15,729 nt of DNA from Clostridiales bacterium (GCA_019419895.1 JAHZIE010000025.1:1021-16749), one strand, 5' to 3'. Numbered from the stretch's first letter, positions 1-8,288 are shown. Notes: generated by a model from the sequence alone, not told the origin. Numbers and translations are program-made.

Positions 1-1534
1 TGATATAGATGGGTTTATCCTTTTCCAGTTCTTCGATATGCTGACGAAGCTCATCCAAAGGAATATGGCGGAAGCCCTCGATCATTCCCCGGGAAACTTC
101 AGAGTTTGTCCTTACGTCCAAAAGGGTCACACTGCCGTCCCGGGGCAGCTTATCCACATCCTCCCAGAAAAAGTGCTTGGCTTTTTCTGTTAAGACATTT
201 TCGATGACATAACCGACAAAATTGACGGGATCCTTTGCGGAACCGTAGGGCGGCGCATAACATAATTCCAGATCGGTCAGATCAAAGGCCGTCATGCGGG
301 CGCGGATAGCAGTGGCGAATACGTCAGCGCGCTTATCCACGCCGTCCTGTCCAATCAGTTGGACGCCGAGAATTTTTCCAGAGGATTTGTCAAATAGTGT
401 TTTAATGGAAATGGGATACCCGCCGGGATAATAGGAAGCATGAGATTGGGAAAGGGTGTAGACTTTACCGTAATCAATACCTTTTCGAAGTGCTGAGGCT
501 TCATTGAGGCCGACAGCGGCCGCCGTTATGTCGAACACCTTAAGAATGCTGGCTCCCAAAGTGCTTTTATAAGAGGAAGAAAAGCCGCAGATATTGTCGG
601 CGGCAATCCGTCCCTGTTTATTTGCGGGCCCAGCAAGAGGAATATACCCTCTATCTCCGGTGACAAATTCTGTAATCTCAACCGCGTCCCCGACGGCATA
701 AATATTTTCGTCTGAGGTGCGCATATGCTCGTCGACGATAATAGCGCCGTTTCCATTGACTTCAAGCCCAGCTTCTGCGGCAAATTTAGTATCTGGGCGG
801 ACACCGGCGGACAGCAGGATGATATCCGTCTTCAGAGAGGTGCCATCAGAAAGCGTGGCGAAGAGAGAATCGCCGTTTTTTCTTATGGAGCGGACAGAAC
901 GGTTGAGAAAAAGGCCGATGCCGTTCTCCCTCAGGTGATGGTGTATTTCGCAGGCCATGTCATAATCCAATGAGTTGATCACATGGCTTCCCAGCTCCGC
1001 AATAGAAACTTTAAGACCGGCCCGGCTGAGATTTTCAGCCATTTCTATGCCGATATACCCGCCGCCAACCACCAAAGCTTTTTTCGCGTTTCTTTCTCCG
1101 ATAAAATTTTTGATACGGATGGTATCGGGAATATTCCTCAAGGTAAATACTCCATCAAGATCGGCTCCCTCCAATGGGGGAATAATGGGAAAGACGCCGG
1201 GAGAAAACATCAGTTTGTCATAGCCTTCCTCATAGGTTTCACCAGTCTTACAGCGGCAGATTGTCACCTTTTTGAGATTTGGATCGATAGCAACAGCTTC
1301 ATGATATATCCTGACATCAATACGGAACCTTTTTGAAAAGTCTTGAGGCGTCTGAAGGGTTAAAGCACTCTGATCTGTAATTTCCCCCCCAATATAATAG
1401 GGAAGGCCGCAGTTTGCAAAAGATATATAACCACCGCGTTCCAACAGGATAATTTCCGCTTTTTCATTCAGCCGCCGCAATCTTGCCGCGGCCGAGGCGC
1501 CGCCTGCTACGCCGCCGACAATTAAAACCTTCAT
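1..1534 (-). CDS. CoA-disulfide reductase-type FAD/NAD(P)H oxidoreductase with C-terminal rhodanese domain (partial)
   Basis: The gene reads leftward from an ATG at 1532-1534 with the ribosome binding site AGGAGGT (plus-strand 1541-1547). The frame is open for 511 codons and leaves the window before any stop. The N-terminus is a Rossmann FAD site (VGGVAGG, residues 6-12). The redox cysteine is Cys42 in SFANCGLPYYIGG, the single-cysteine signature of CoA-disulfide reductases and NADH oxidases. A second nucleotide-binding glycine motif (VVGGGYIG) follows in mid-protein, then the FAD-closing GDA motif and YAPPYGSAKDPVN (Tyr426 and Tyr430), typical of CoA-disulfide and persulfide reductases. From about residue 465 a rhodanese domain begins (LLDVR, Asp473). 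Its active cysteine should lie just beyond the window. The family reduces CoA disulfide or CoA persulfide with NAD(P)H in the cytoplasm, for thiol or sulfur-redox balance. Substrate and cofactor preference cannot be told here. About 40-50 residues are probably missing. Confidence 0.93.
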   Translation of the reverse strand, partial: MKVLIVGGVAGGASAAARLRRLNEKAEIILLERGGYISFANCGLPYYIGGEITDQSALTLQTPQDFSKRFRIDVRIYHEAVAIDPNLKKVTICRCKTGETYEEGYDKLMFSPGVFPIIPPLEGADLDGVFTLRNIPDTIRIKNFIGERNAKKALVVGGGYIGIEMAENLSRAGLKVSIAELGSHVINSLDYDMACEIHHHLRENGIGLFLNRSVRSIRKNGDSLFATLSDGTSLKTDIILLSAGVRPDTKFAAEAGLEVNGNGAIIVDEHMRTSDENIYAVGDAVEITEFVTGDRGYIPLAGPANKQGRIAADNICGFSSSYKSTLGASILKVFDITAAAVGLNEASALRKGIDYGKVYTLSQSHASYYPGGYPISIKTLFDKSSGKILGVQLIGQDGVDKRADVFATAIRARMTAFDLTDLELCYAPPYGSAKDPVNFVGYVIENVLTEKAKHFFWEDVDKLPRDGSVTLLDVRTNSEVSRGMIEGFRHIPLDELRQHIEELEKDKPIYI

Positions 1535-1561
1535 GAAAATACCTCCTTTTGTTTTACTGTT

Positions 1562-1590
1562 ATTGTAACATAAGAATTCCTCTGCAACAA
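1562..1590 (-). promoter_or_regulatory. Probable sigma-A promoter of the CoA-disulfide reductase gene
   Basis: On the minus strand, TTGTTG (plus 1585-1590) and TACAAT (plus 1562-1567) are separated by 17 bases. They lie about 28 bases upstream of the start codon. The -10 box matches the consensus at five of six positions and the -35 box at three of six. This is a sequence match only. Confidence 0.45.
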
Positions 1591-1667
1591 GAAAACGATG
1601 AGATTATTTGAATTGCGAGACAGTTTTCTGGCCATTGAAGAAGGGAAATCATTTGAAATCTTTATAT

Positions 1668-1683
1668 TTGTAAAGTTTTGCAA
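1668..1683 (+). promoter_or_regulatory. cre-like near-palindrome upstream of rhaB
   Basis: TTGTAAAGTTTTGCAA is nearly palindromic and fits the outer part of the Gram-positive catabolite-response consensus (WTGNNARCGNWWWCAW). It lacks the central CG and differs at three of the defined positions. It lies upstream of the presumed rhaB promoter, where a catabolite site would make sense for a sugar operon. It could equally be the operator of another regulator, or chance in AT-rich DNA. Confidence 0.25.
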
Positions 1684-1720
1684 ATAAAGACGTAAATTCG
1701 GTTAAATTACGTCCTTATTT
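1682..1720 (+). promoter_or_regulatory. Inverted repeat before rhaB, candidate operator
   Basis: Two 14-base arms, AAATAAAGACGTAA (1682-1695) and TTACGTCCTTATTT (1707-1720), are complementary except for one pair and are separated by 11 bases. A perfect TATAAT (1738-1743) follows 17 bases after the right arm, so the arm covers the place where a -35 box would sit (TTATTT, a poor match). That geometry suits a repressor or activator site for the rhamnose genes. The low GC of the stem makes a factor-independent terminator less likely. No regulator gene is adjacent. Confidence 0.4.
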
Positions 1721-1791
1721 CTTTTGAATTTTACCTATATAATAAAAAGTATATTCAAATATTTTGAAATCTTATTGGAAGATGACAAAGA

Positions 1792-1797
1792 AAAGGA
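1792..1797 (+). promoter_or_regulatory. Ribosome binding site that sets the rhaB start
   Basis: AAAGGA lies ten bases before the ATG at 1808. The same word in the same context (AAAGGATGT) precedes rhaA at the same spacing (3290-3295 to ATG 3306). The upstream in-frame ATG at 1724 has no such site and overlaps the promoter-like TATAAT. Confidence 0.6.
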
Positions 1798-1807
1798 TGT
1801 GGGATGC

Positions 1808-3229
1808 ATGGCGCAGAATTTTGAGGCGCAAAAATATTATTTAGCGGTTGATATCGGCGCTTCCAGCGGCCGGCATATTCTCGGCAGCATGAAAAATGGA
1901 CGCATTGTTTTGGAAGAGGTTTACCGGTTCAAAAACGGTCTGGTACAGAAGAACGGGCATTTATGCTGGGATCTTGATTCCTTGTTTCAATCTATCCTTG
2001 AAGGGATGAAGGAATGTGGTAAACGTGGGAAAATTCCTGTTACTATGGGGATTGACACATGGGCTGTGGATTTTGTTTTGTTGGATAAAAACGATCAGCT
2101 TTTGGGAGATACCGTAGCTTACCGCGACGGCAGAACCCAGGGAATCGACAAGGAAATAGAAAAAACGGTTCCCTTTGAGGAATTGTACCGGAGGACGGGA
2201 ATTCAAAAACTGGTCTTTAATACCATTTACCAGCTGGCAGCCTTAAAAAAGGAGCATCCGGAATATTTAGAAAAAGCGAAATCCTATTTGATGATTCCGG
2301 AATATTTCAATTTCCTTCTTACGGGGAAAAAGTTAAACGAATACACCAACGCTTCCTCCACCGCGTTGCTGGATGCTTATGGAAAGAAGTGGGATAAGGA
2401 GTTATTGGAAAAGCTCGGATTTCCATCAGAAATATTTGGGGAACTTCATCTTCCCAAAACTTCCGTCGGCCGTCTTACGGAGACGGTGAAAAAAGAGGTC
2501 GGCTTTGACTGTGAGGTCGTCCTTCCCGCAACACATGATACGGGATCCGCGGTTTTGGCTGTGCCCGCTAATGACGATGATTATATTTATTTAAGTTCCG
2601 GCACCTGGTCGCTGATGGGAGTGGAAAGCATGACTCCCAATTGCTCGGACGAGAGCCGCCGCCTCAATTTTACCAATGAAGGAGGGGCTGACTACCGTTT
2701 CCGTTATCTAAAAAATATTATGGGCCTTTGGATGATCCAATCTGTAAAAAAAGAGCTGGAGGATAAATATTCTTTCGATGATCTTTGTGAGCTTGCCCGT
2801 CAGGCAAAGGAGTTTCATTCCTTGGTCAATGTGAATGACAACACCTTCCTTGCGCCTGATAGTATGATTGACGCTATTAAAAACTATTGCAGGCAGACCC
2901 GGCAGCAGGAGCCTGAAACTATTGGAGAGATTTCCGCCTGTGTATACAACAGCCTTGCCAGCAGCTATGCGTCCACAATCAACGAATTGGAAGAACTGAC
3001 CGGCAAATCTTATTCCCGCCTCCATATTGTCGGAGGAGGCTGCAAGGACGCTTACTTGAATGAGCTTACCGCTCGTTATACGGGAAAGCAGGTTTATGCG
3101 GGCCCTGTGGAAGCGACGGCTTTGGGAAACCTGCTGGCCCAGATGCTGAAGGAGGGGATCTTTTCGTCCCTTGAGGAAGCGAGAAGCGCTGTCGCCGCTT
3201 CTTTCGATATTCGCGCGGTAGAGGTTTAG
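1808..3229 (+). CDS. rhaB: L-rhamnulokinase
   Basis: RhaB transfers phosphate from ATP to L-rhamnulose, giving L-rhamnulose 1-phosphate in cytoplasmic rhamnose catabolism. The 473-residue protein is close to the usual 480-490. It shows the FGGY-kinase layout: the N-terminal phosphate-binding motif AVDIGASSGR, then GIDTWAVDFVLLD, the catalytic region ATHDTGSAV (Asp244 as probable base), LSSGTWSLMG, the rhamnulokinase-specific stretch YLKNIMGLWMIQ, and a C-terminal adenosine site LHIVGGGC. I chose the ATG at 1808 because it has AAAGGA ten bases upstream and starts just before the conserved N-terminal strand. Starting at 1724 would add 28 lysine- and aromatic-rich residues not expected in the family. 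The rhaA gene follows after 76 bases, probably in the same transcript. The upstream inverted repeat and cre-like site are candidate control elements. Confidence 0.95.
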   Translation: MAQNFEAQKYYLAVDIGASSGRHILGSMKNGRIVLEEVYRFKNGLVQKNGHLCWDLDSLFQSILEGMKECGKRGKIPVTMGIDTWAVDFVLLDKNDQLLGDTVAYRDGRTQGIDKEIEKTVPFEELYRRTGIQKLVFNTIYQLAALKKEHPEYLEKAKSYLMIPEYFNFLLTGKKLNEYTNASSTALLDAYGKKWDKELLEKLGFPSEIFGELHLPKTSVGRLTETVKKEVGFDCEVVLPATHDTGSAVLAVPANDDDYIYLSSGTWSLMGVESMTPNCSDESRRLNFTNEGGADYRFRYLKNIMGLWMIQSVKKELEDKYSFDDLCELARQAKEFHSLVNVNDNTFLAPDSMIDAIKNYCRQTRQQEPETIGEISACVYNSLASSYASTINELEELTGKSYSRLHIVGGGCKDAYLNELTARYTGKQVYAGPVEATALGNLLAQMLKEGIFSSLEEARSAVAASFDIRAVEV

Positions 3230-3305
3230 TCCTCCAATCTTGTGATGGGTTCCTTGGGAGCATTAATCTTATAAACTTATTTCTGAATGAAAGGATGTCT
3301 GAGAA

Positions 3306-4553
3306 ATGAATACAAGGTATGAATCCGCAAAAGAAATGTATGCAAAGCTTGGCATTGATACAGAGGCTGCAATGGAGAAATTGGCAAAGACTCCGATTTC
3401 CATTCACTGCTGGCAGGGCGATGATGTCGGCGGTTTTGAGAATTCGGGAGAGCTGTCGGGAGGAATCGCCGCGACTGGAAATTATCCCGGAAAGGCACGC
3501 AACGCGGAAGAACTGATGAAAGATTTTGACAAGGCTATTTCTCTCATTCCCGGCAGACACCGTATTAACCTGCATGCTATCTATGCCATTACCGATGGGG
3601 AAAAGGTGGACAGGGATAAGCTGGAGCCCAAGCATTTTAAAAAATGGGTGGACTTTGCAAAGGAAAGAGGGCTGGGGATCGACTTTAATCCCACTTTTTT
3701 CTCTCATCCTCTTGCGGCAGACAGCTTGACATTATCTCATCCAGATGATAAAATTCGTAATTTCTGGATTGAGCACGGAAAAGCATGCCGCCGTATCGCG
3801 GAATATTTTGGAAAAGAGCTGGGGACGCCTTGCCTGAATAACATCTGGATTCCTGACGGCTATAAAAATATTCCGGCTGATAAAATCGGACCCCGTGCCC
3901 GTCTGAAGGATTCCCTGGATCAAATCCTTGCCGAGCCGGTGGACAAACAGTATGTGATCGATTCTGTTGAGTCTAAAGTATTTGGTTTGGGCTTGGAAAG
4001 CTTCACAGTTGGTTCTCATGAGTTTTACATGAATTATGCCGCTCAGAGGCACATTCTCTGCCTCCTTGATAATGGGCACTATCATCCGACAGAGGTTGTT
4101 TCCGATAAGATTCCCTCCATGCTTCTTTTCTCGGATAAACTCGCTCTTCATGTTACCCGCCCTGTCCGCTGGGATAGCGATCATGTGGTTCTTTTGGAGG
4201 ATGAACTCAAAGAAATCGCCAACGAAATTGTCCGCTGCAATGCGTTGGACAGGGTTCTCATTGGATTGGATTATTTTGACGCAAGCGTCAACCGTATTTC
4301 CGCCTGGGTGGTGGGGACAAGAAATATGCAGAAGGCGCTGCTCAATGCCCTTTTGATTCCTCATGAGGCCTGCAAAAAATTGCAGGATGAAAATAAGTTT
4401 ACCCAGCTGATGGCATTGCAGGAGGAATTAAAGACTTATCCTCTCGGGGATGTCTGGGACGAATTCTGTTCCCGCAACAACGCTCCCTGTAAAATGGACT
4501 GGTTGCCTGAGGTGGAAAGATATGAGAGGGAAGTCCTGTCCAAAAGGATTTGA
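3306..4553 (+). CDS. rhaA: L-rhamnose isomerase
   Basis: RhaA interconverts L-rhamnose and L-rhamnulose, the step before RhaB, using two divalent metal ions in a TIM-barrel active site. The protein has 415 residues, against 419 in E. coli. The start has AAAGGA ten bases upstream. The metal-binding motifs are all readable: GSHEFYMNYA, LDNGHYHP (Asp255, His258), LALHVTRP (His282), RWDSDHV (Asp290, Asp292) and GLDYFDASVNR. Their spacing equals that of the E. coli ligands with a constant offset of 12, as far as I recall those numbers. SIHCWQGDDVGGFE near residue 30 is also characteristic of the family. No rhamnulose-1-phosphate aldolase, mutarotase or transporter follows. A terminator comes instead, so the rest of the pathway must be encoded elsewhere. 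Confidence 0.97.
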   Translation: MNTRYESAKEMYAKLGIDTEAAMEKLAKTPISIHCWQGDDVGGFENSGELSGGIAATGNYPGKARNAEELMKDFDKAISLIPGRHRINLHAIYAITDGEKVDRDKLEPKHFKKWVDFAKERGLGIDFNPTFFSHPLAADSLTLSHPDDKIRNFWIEHGKACRRIAEYFGKELGTPCLNNIWIPDGYKNIPADKIGPRARLKDSLDQILAEPVDKQYVIDSVESKVFGLGLESFTVGSHEFYMNYAAQRHILCLLDNGHYHPTEVVSDKIPSMLLFSDKLALHVTRPVRWDSDHVVLLEDELKEIANEIVRCNALDRVLIGLDYFDASVNRISAWVVGTRNMQKALLNALLIPHEACKKLQDENKFTQLMALQEELKTYPLGDVWDEFCSRNNAPCKMDWLPEVERYEREVLSKRI

Positions 4554-4596
4554 TTTTCAAACGCCTTCAAAGAAATCTGTTTTCATTTGTATTTTT

Positions 4597-4629
4597 AATG
4601 GCATAGCCCTAAAAGGCTATGCCATTTTT
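4597..4629 (+). terminator. Intrinsic terminator of rhaBA
   Basis: A perfect 12-bp hairpin, AATGGCATAGCC (4597-4608) with GGCTATGCCATT (4615-4626) and a six-base loop, runs into TTTTT (4625-4629). It lies 44 bases after the rhaA stop. A T run on the other side (4592-4596) means it could also work in the opposite direction. Confidence 0.85.
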
Positions 4630-4773
4630 ATCGATGGCAGTGAAATAATACTTCCGCTCCTGACAAAGACAGGCGGAGAAAATTGAAAGGGCGATTTTCT
4701 AATGAAAATTGAAGCCGATGCCCTTAATTGTCAGATTTCAGTTATTTGTGAATCGTGAGGAGGTGTCTTTATT

Positions 4774-5433
4774 TTGCTTATATCAGGTATGAAAGAGTCT
4801 TAGGTGGTTATTGAATGTTTTTCTTTTGGCGATAGGCATAACGGTTGTGCTTTAATTGAAAAGGGAGGAGAGGGAATAGCGTTTATTCAATATCCACAGG
4901 AAAAATGTGTTACAGAAATTGTTGAAGAAATAAGAACATTAGAAAAAATGGCTTGGCCTAGCTGTGAAGATGATGAAGGATTTCCTTCAGCTTCGAACAC
5001 TTATGTCACCTCATTTGTTTTGATGGAAAAATCTTGCTGTTTGTCATGTAGGAGTAAAAAAGCATACGTTATCATAAAGGGTAGTCCTATGTGGCTTACG
5101 GTTTGAGTGAAGTTGTGGCATACCCTAACTATCGAAATCGTGGGATTGTTTCTGATATGATATAAAAAGTGGGAAGATATATTATAGAGCGGTATCCGGA
5201 TATCAGTATTTTCACCTGTGAAAAAAGCAAGGGCCCTTTTTACACAGGTTGTGGATGGAATATGATCAAAGGCGCATGCTTTTGCAGGAGGGACAAAAGA
5301 AAAAACTTTTTGCGGCGATAGTTTGGAGCTGTCAACAATGATGATGTTTATTTCTCACAAGAGCAAATTGCATCAAGCCAATTTTGAAAGCACAGATACT
5401 GTCTTTGATTTGGGAGAGGGACAGCTGTGGTAA
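4774..5433 (+). pseudogene. Decayed GNAT-family N-acetyltransferase
   Basis: Reading across frames gives about 220 codons of a GNAT acetyltransferase. An N-terminal part (SFGDRHNGCALIEKGG...) leads to the acetyl-CoA-binding region YGLSEVVAYPNYRNRGI, then PDISIFTCEKSKGPFYTGCGW and a tail ending FDLGEGQLW. The lesions can be placed: an in-frame TAG at 4801-4803, one base lost near 5085 (KGSSYVAYG is restored by adding a T), a TAA at 5163-5165, and one extra T in the run 5280-5283. A further slip around 5045-5061 is possible. A good ribosome binding site, GAGGAGGT (4757-4764), survives, but the start is now ATT (4771) or TTG (4774). Family members acetylate small molecules or antibiotics from acetyl-CoA. 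The ancestral substrate cannot be inferred. With this many lesions it is almost certainly non-functional. The longest remaining open stretch (4804-5106) should not be annotated as a gene. Confidence 0.88.
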
Positions 5434-5495
5434 TGGGGTAATTTATTAAATTTGTTTTATGCAATCTTTAAATAAGATAAGAGAGAAATACTTCT

Positions 5496-5529
5496 AAAAA
5501 TCTTTTCCTTTCTGAGGAAAAGATTTTTT
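5496..5529 (+). terminator. AT-rich hairpin with T tract before the germination operon
   Basis: A perfect 13-bp stem, AAAAATCTTTTCC (5496-5508) with GGAAAAGATTTTT (5516-5528), has a seven-base loop and ends in six T. It follows the GNAT relic and precedes the A-subunit start by about 60 bases. It most simply terminates the old acetyltransferase transcript. The left arm starts with five A, so it could also terminate minus-strand transcription. Confidence 0.65.
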
Positions 5530-5587
5530 GTATATTATAGGTAAATCTGCAAAAAACATGAAATAGAATGACAGGAGGCGCGGTGAT

Positions 5588-7123
5588 ATGTTTCAATCAA
5601 TTCGTCAGAGGCTTCAGGCCTACCTGATGCAAAAGCAGATTTCGCCTGAAGTAAATGGTCAGACAACCCAGCTGAAGCCGGAGCTCATGGAGAATTTAAT
5701 CAAAATCCGTCAGGATTTCCAGGGAACGAGTGATCTGGTTATCCGGGAAATGCAATTGGGCAGGATTTCTGCGGCTCTCGTCTGTATGGAAGGGATGATC
5801 AATATCCAGGCCATTGCCCAAGGAGTCCTCAATCCACTGCTGAAGGGCGATTATTCCTCTTGTGATACGCCACAACAGCAGTTCGCGGCGGTGAGAGATA
5901 GTCTGGTGGCTCTGTCGGAACAGTCGGAAATATCAAATTACGAAGAGTTATATGGTTTGATTATGTCCGGCTTCGCCGTAATTTTATTGCAGGGATGCCC
6001 CCATGGGCTGGCTATCGGGGTACAGGGCTTTAATTTCAGGTCGGTATCGGAGCCCGCGACGGAAACCATGCAGCGGGGCTCCAGGGAAGGTTTTGTAGAA
6101 GTGCTGAGGATCAATGTATCTATGATCCGCCGCAGAATGAAAACAACGGACTTGCAGTTTGAAATGCTGAAGGTGGGGAGCAAAAGCCAGACTGATGTTT
6201 GCCTATGCTATATGAAAAGCGTGGTTTCCCGCGATATTCTTCAAAATGTCAGAGCAAAGCTGCAGGCTGTTCCCTTGGAAACCGTATTGGAGACAGGCTA
6301 TCTCCAGCCATATTTGGATGACAAACCCTTTTCCCTTTTTTCCGGGGTGGGTGTCTGTGAACGTCCCGACACATTATGCGGGAAAATAGCGGAAGGACGG
6401 ATCGGCGTTTTAGTGGATGGAACGCCCATGGTTCTGATTGTACCCTATCTTTTTGTGGAAAATTTTCAAAGCTTTGACGATTATGCCGACAGGCCTTATT
6501 TTGCTACCTTTACCCGATGGCTCAAATATATTTCTTTTTTTATCGCCACCCTTCTGCCGGGGCTGTTTGTAGCTATCGGCACCTATCATCTTGAGCTGTT
6601 CCCAACCCCCATGCTTTATAATCTTGCTGTGGCGGAATCGTCCCAGCCTTTTTCACTGATGGTGGAAGCTCTGGTGATCCATTTTATTTATGAATTGATG
6701 CGGGAGGCCGGGCTGCGCCTTCCCAAACCCATCGGACACGTGGTCGGTATTATCGGCGGCCTGGTGATTGGCGACGCGGCAGTAAAAGCCGGGATTATCA
6801 GTTCTCCGATGATCATGGTGGTGGCCCTGACCGCGATCAGTTCCTTCGTTATTCCCCAGCTTTATGAGCCGATGACCATCCTGCGCTTTTTATTTATTGT
6901 GGTGGGGGGCACCACCTATTTAATGGGATTGATGCTGGTGTTTGCCGCTGTTGTAGTCAATCTTTGTTCCATTAACCCTTATGGAATTCCCTATTCGGCG
7001 CCGCTGTCTCCTTTTCGAGGAAAAAGCCTTCGTGATGTATTGATCCGTTCTAATTGGAAAAAACTAGGAAAAAAGAATATTAAAATTCAGAACATGCCCG
7101 GTTCAGATAAGATGGAACCCTGA
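5588..7123 (+). CDS. GerA-family germinant receptor A subunit
   Basis: This is the A subunit (GerAA/GerKA type) of a spore germinant receptor in the inner membrane of the dormant spore. Its length of 511 residues is normal. AGGAGG (5573-5578) lies nine bases before the ATG. The soluble N-terminal half carries the family signature SEPATETMQRGSREGFVE (residues 154-171). GRIGVLVDGTPMVLIVPYLF and DDYADRPYFATFTRWLKYI follow, just before the membrane part. Hydrophobic segments lie near residues 311-335, 356-376, 382-425 (probably two) and 431-465, matching the usual five or so spans. The conserved EALVIHFIYELMREAGLRLP and GHVVGIIGGLVIGDAAVKAGI are present. The tail is basic. The B and C subunits follow in the standard order. 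Forespore sigma-G control is expected for the family, but I could not find a convincing sigma-G promoter. The germinant is unknown, so I give no paralogue symbol. Confidence 0.95.
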   Translation: MFQSIRQRLQAYLMQKQISPEVNGQTTQLKPELMENLIKIRQDFQGTSDLVIREMQLGRISAALVCMEGMINIQAIAQGVLNPLLKGDYSSCDTPQQQFAAVRDSLVALSEQSEISNYEELYGLIMSGFAVILLQGCPHGLAIGVQGFNFRSVSEPATETMQRGSREGFVEVLRINVSMIRRRMKTTDLQFEMLKVGSKSQTDVCLCYMKSVVSRDILQNVRAKLQAVPLETVLETGYLQPYLDDKPFSLFSGVGVCERPDTLCGKIAEGRIGVLVDGTPMVLIVPYLFVENFQSFDDYADRPYFATFTRWLKYISFFIATLLPGLFVAIGTYHLELFPTPMLYNLAVAESSQPFSLMVEALVIHFIYELMREAGLRLPKPIGHVVGIIGGLVIGDAAVKAGIISSPMIMVVALTAISSFVIPQLYEPMTILRFLFIVVGGTTYLMGLMLVFAAVVVNLCSINPYGIPYSAPLSPFRGKSLRDVLIRSNWKKLGKKNIKIQNMPGSDKMEP

Positions 7124-7187
7124 GTGCAAAAGCAAAGGAATGGCCGGGCCGTAAGGACAGAAAATTTTATTTTCAGGGGGGAACCGG

Positions 7188-8288
7188 ATGCACCAGACAA
7201 GAACAATCAGTGCCGGACAGTTCTTTTGTATGCTCTATGTCAGCAATGTCATCAATATTTTAACCAATACACCCGGAGTACAAAGTGTGGAGAATATGCA
7301 AAATATCTTTTACGGTACCCCTCTCATCCTGATTGCCTCTATTCTGCTGTGCCTTCCGATTTTATTCCTTCACCGCCGCCACAGAGAAATGAATCTCATT
7401 GATATGACCAGATACCATGTAGGAAAATGGGCCGCGGTACTAGTCGCCGTCGGTTATTCCGCCTTATTTCTATATAATGCCGCTTTATCAATTGCCAGAT
7501 ATAATGTTTATATCAAAGCCACCATGCTTCCCCGAGCATCGGTTTTGATACTATCCTTGGCTGTGGTTGGTACGGCCTGTTACGGAGCCTTTCTGGGAAT
7601 TGAGGCGCTGGCACGGGCGGCAGGGCTCTTTTTTATAGGAATTCTTGCCTCCTTGATTTTTATATTTTGCGCCCTTGTTCCGGAGGTTTCTCTGCTCCAT
7701 TTTTCTGCCCCGGGCTATTATGGGACTGGTCCCGTAGTCAAAGAATCGGTGACCATGGTGTCTGGAATTACAGAAATCGCTACCATGGTAGTGCTTTTGC
7801 CCTATGTCAGGGGGAAAATTAAGGGGAAATTTGTCCTTTGGGGAATCGGGGAAACGGTAACAATAGGCTTGGTGGCGTTTTTTGTCATAGGCGTTTTGGG
7901 AGACTATACTACAATGCAGCTATTTCCCTTCCATGTTGCCTCAACAATAGCGAAAATTGGTTCCCTGCAAAGGTTAGACGCCCTCCATGTGGCGGTTTGG
8001 ACCACGGGGCTTTACATTAAGGTGGCTCTGTTTTTACTGGCTCTTTCTGTCAGTGTTACCAATTTGTCTGGAAAAAAGGCTGGTAGGATAGCCCTTTTGG
8101 TGGGTGCGGCGATTGCCCTGGCGACGGGGATGTTATTCACAAATACACCGAGTATGATTGCGCAATTGGCCTCTGTGGATATTACAATATTTTTGGCAGT
8201 TGTATTTTTTGCACTGATTCCCTTGGCGGTGCTGCTCACAGACATTATAAAGGAGCAGATAAGAAAACACAGGGAAAAGCTTGGATAG
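7188..8288 (+). CDS. GerB-family spore germination permease (B subunit)
   Basis: The 366-residue protein is almost entirely hydrophobic, with about ten membrane spans, and has the usual length of the GerAB/GerKB subunits. These are APC-superfamily transporter-like proteins that form the ligand-sensing membrane part of the germinant receptor. Recognisable features are the N-terminal ISAGQFFCMLYVSNVI, the amphipathic MNLIDMTRYHVGKW after the second span, and a short basic C-terminal tail (EQIRKHREKLG). The ATG at 7188 follows a GGGGGG run about seven bases upstream and lies 64 bases after the A-subunit stop. The C-subunit gene starts 28 bases downstream. No truncation or frameshift is visible. 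Confidence 0.93.
   Translation: MHQTRTISAGQFFCMLYVSNVINILTNTPGVQSVENMQNIFYGTPLILIASILLCLPILFLHRRHREMNLIDMTRYHVGKWAAVLVAVGYSALFLYNAALSIARYNVYIKATMLPRASVLILSLAVVGTACYGAFLGIEALARAAGLFFIGILASLIFIFCALVPEVSLLHFSAPGYYGTGPVVKESVTMVSGITEIATMVVLLPYVRGKIKGKFVLWGIGETVTIGLVAFFVIGVLGDYTTMQLFPFHVASTIAKIGSLQRLDALHVAVWTTGLYIKVALFLLALSVSVTNLSGKKAGRIALLVGAAIALATGMLFTNTPSMIAQLASVDITIFLAVVFFALIPLAVLLTDIIKEQIRKHREKLG

Noticed and set aside
1598..1687. 29-codon frame in the divergent region (MRLFELRDS...)
   Set aside because: There is no ribosome binding site and it ends inside the cre-like and inverted-repeat elements. It is likely chance.
1724..1807. Upstream in-frame ATG giving rhaB 28 extra residues
   Set aside because: It has no ribosome binding site, would overlap the TATAAT at 1738-1743, and the added residues do not resemble the family. 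The ATG at 1808 has AAAGGA at good spacing.
3066..4364. Two long minus-strand open frames opposite rhaA (3066-3707 and 3732-4364)
   Set aside because: They are antisense to a clearly coding rhaA, have no recognisable domains, and their composition is as expected for mirror frames.
4702..4758. 18-codon frame with AAAGGG upstream, overlapping the ribosome binding site of the GNAT relic
   Set aside because: It is too short and unremarkable. It could be a chance frame beside a dead gene.
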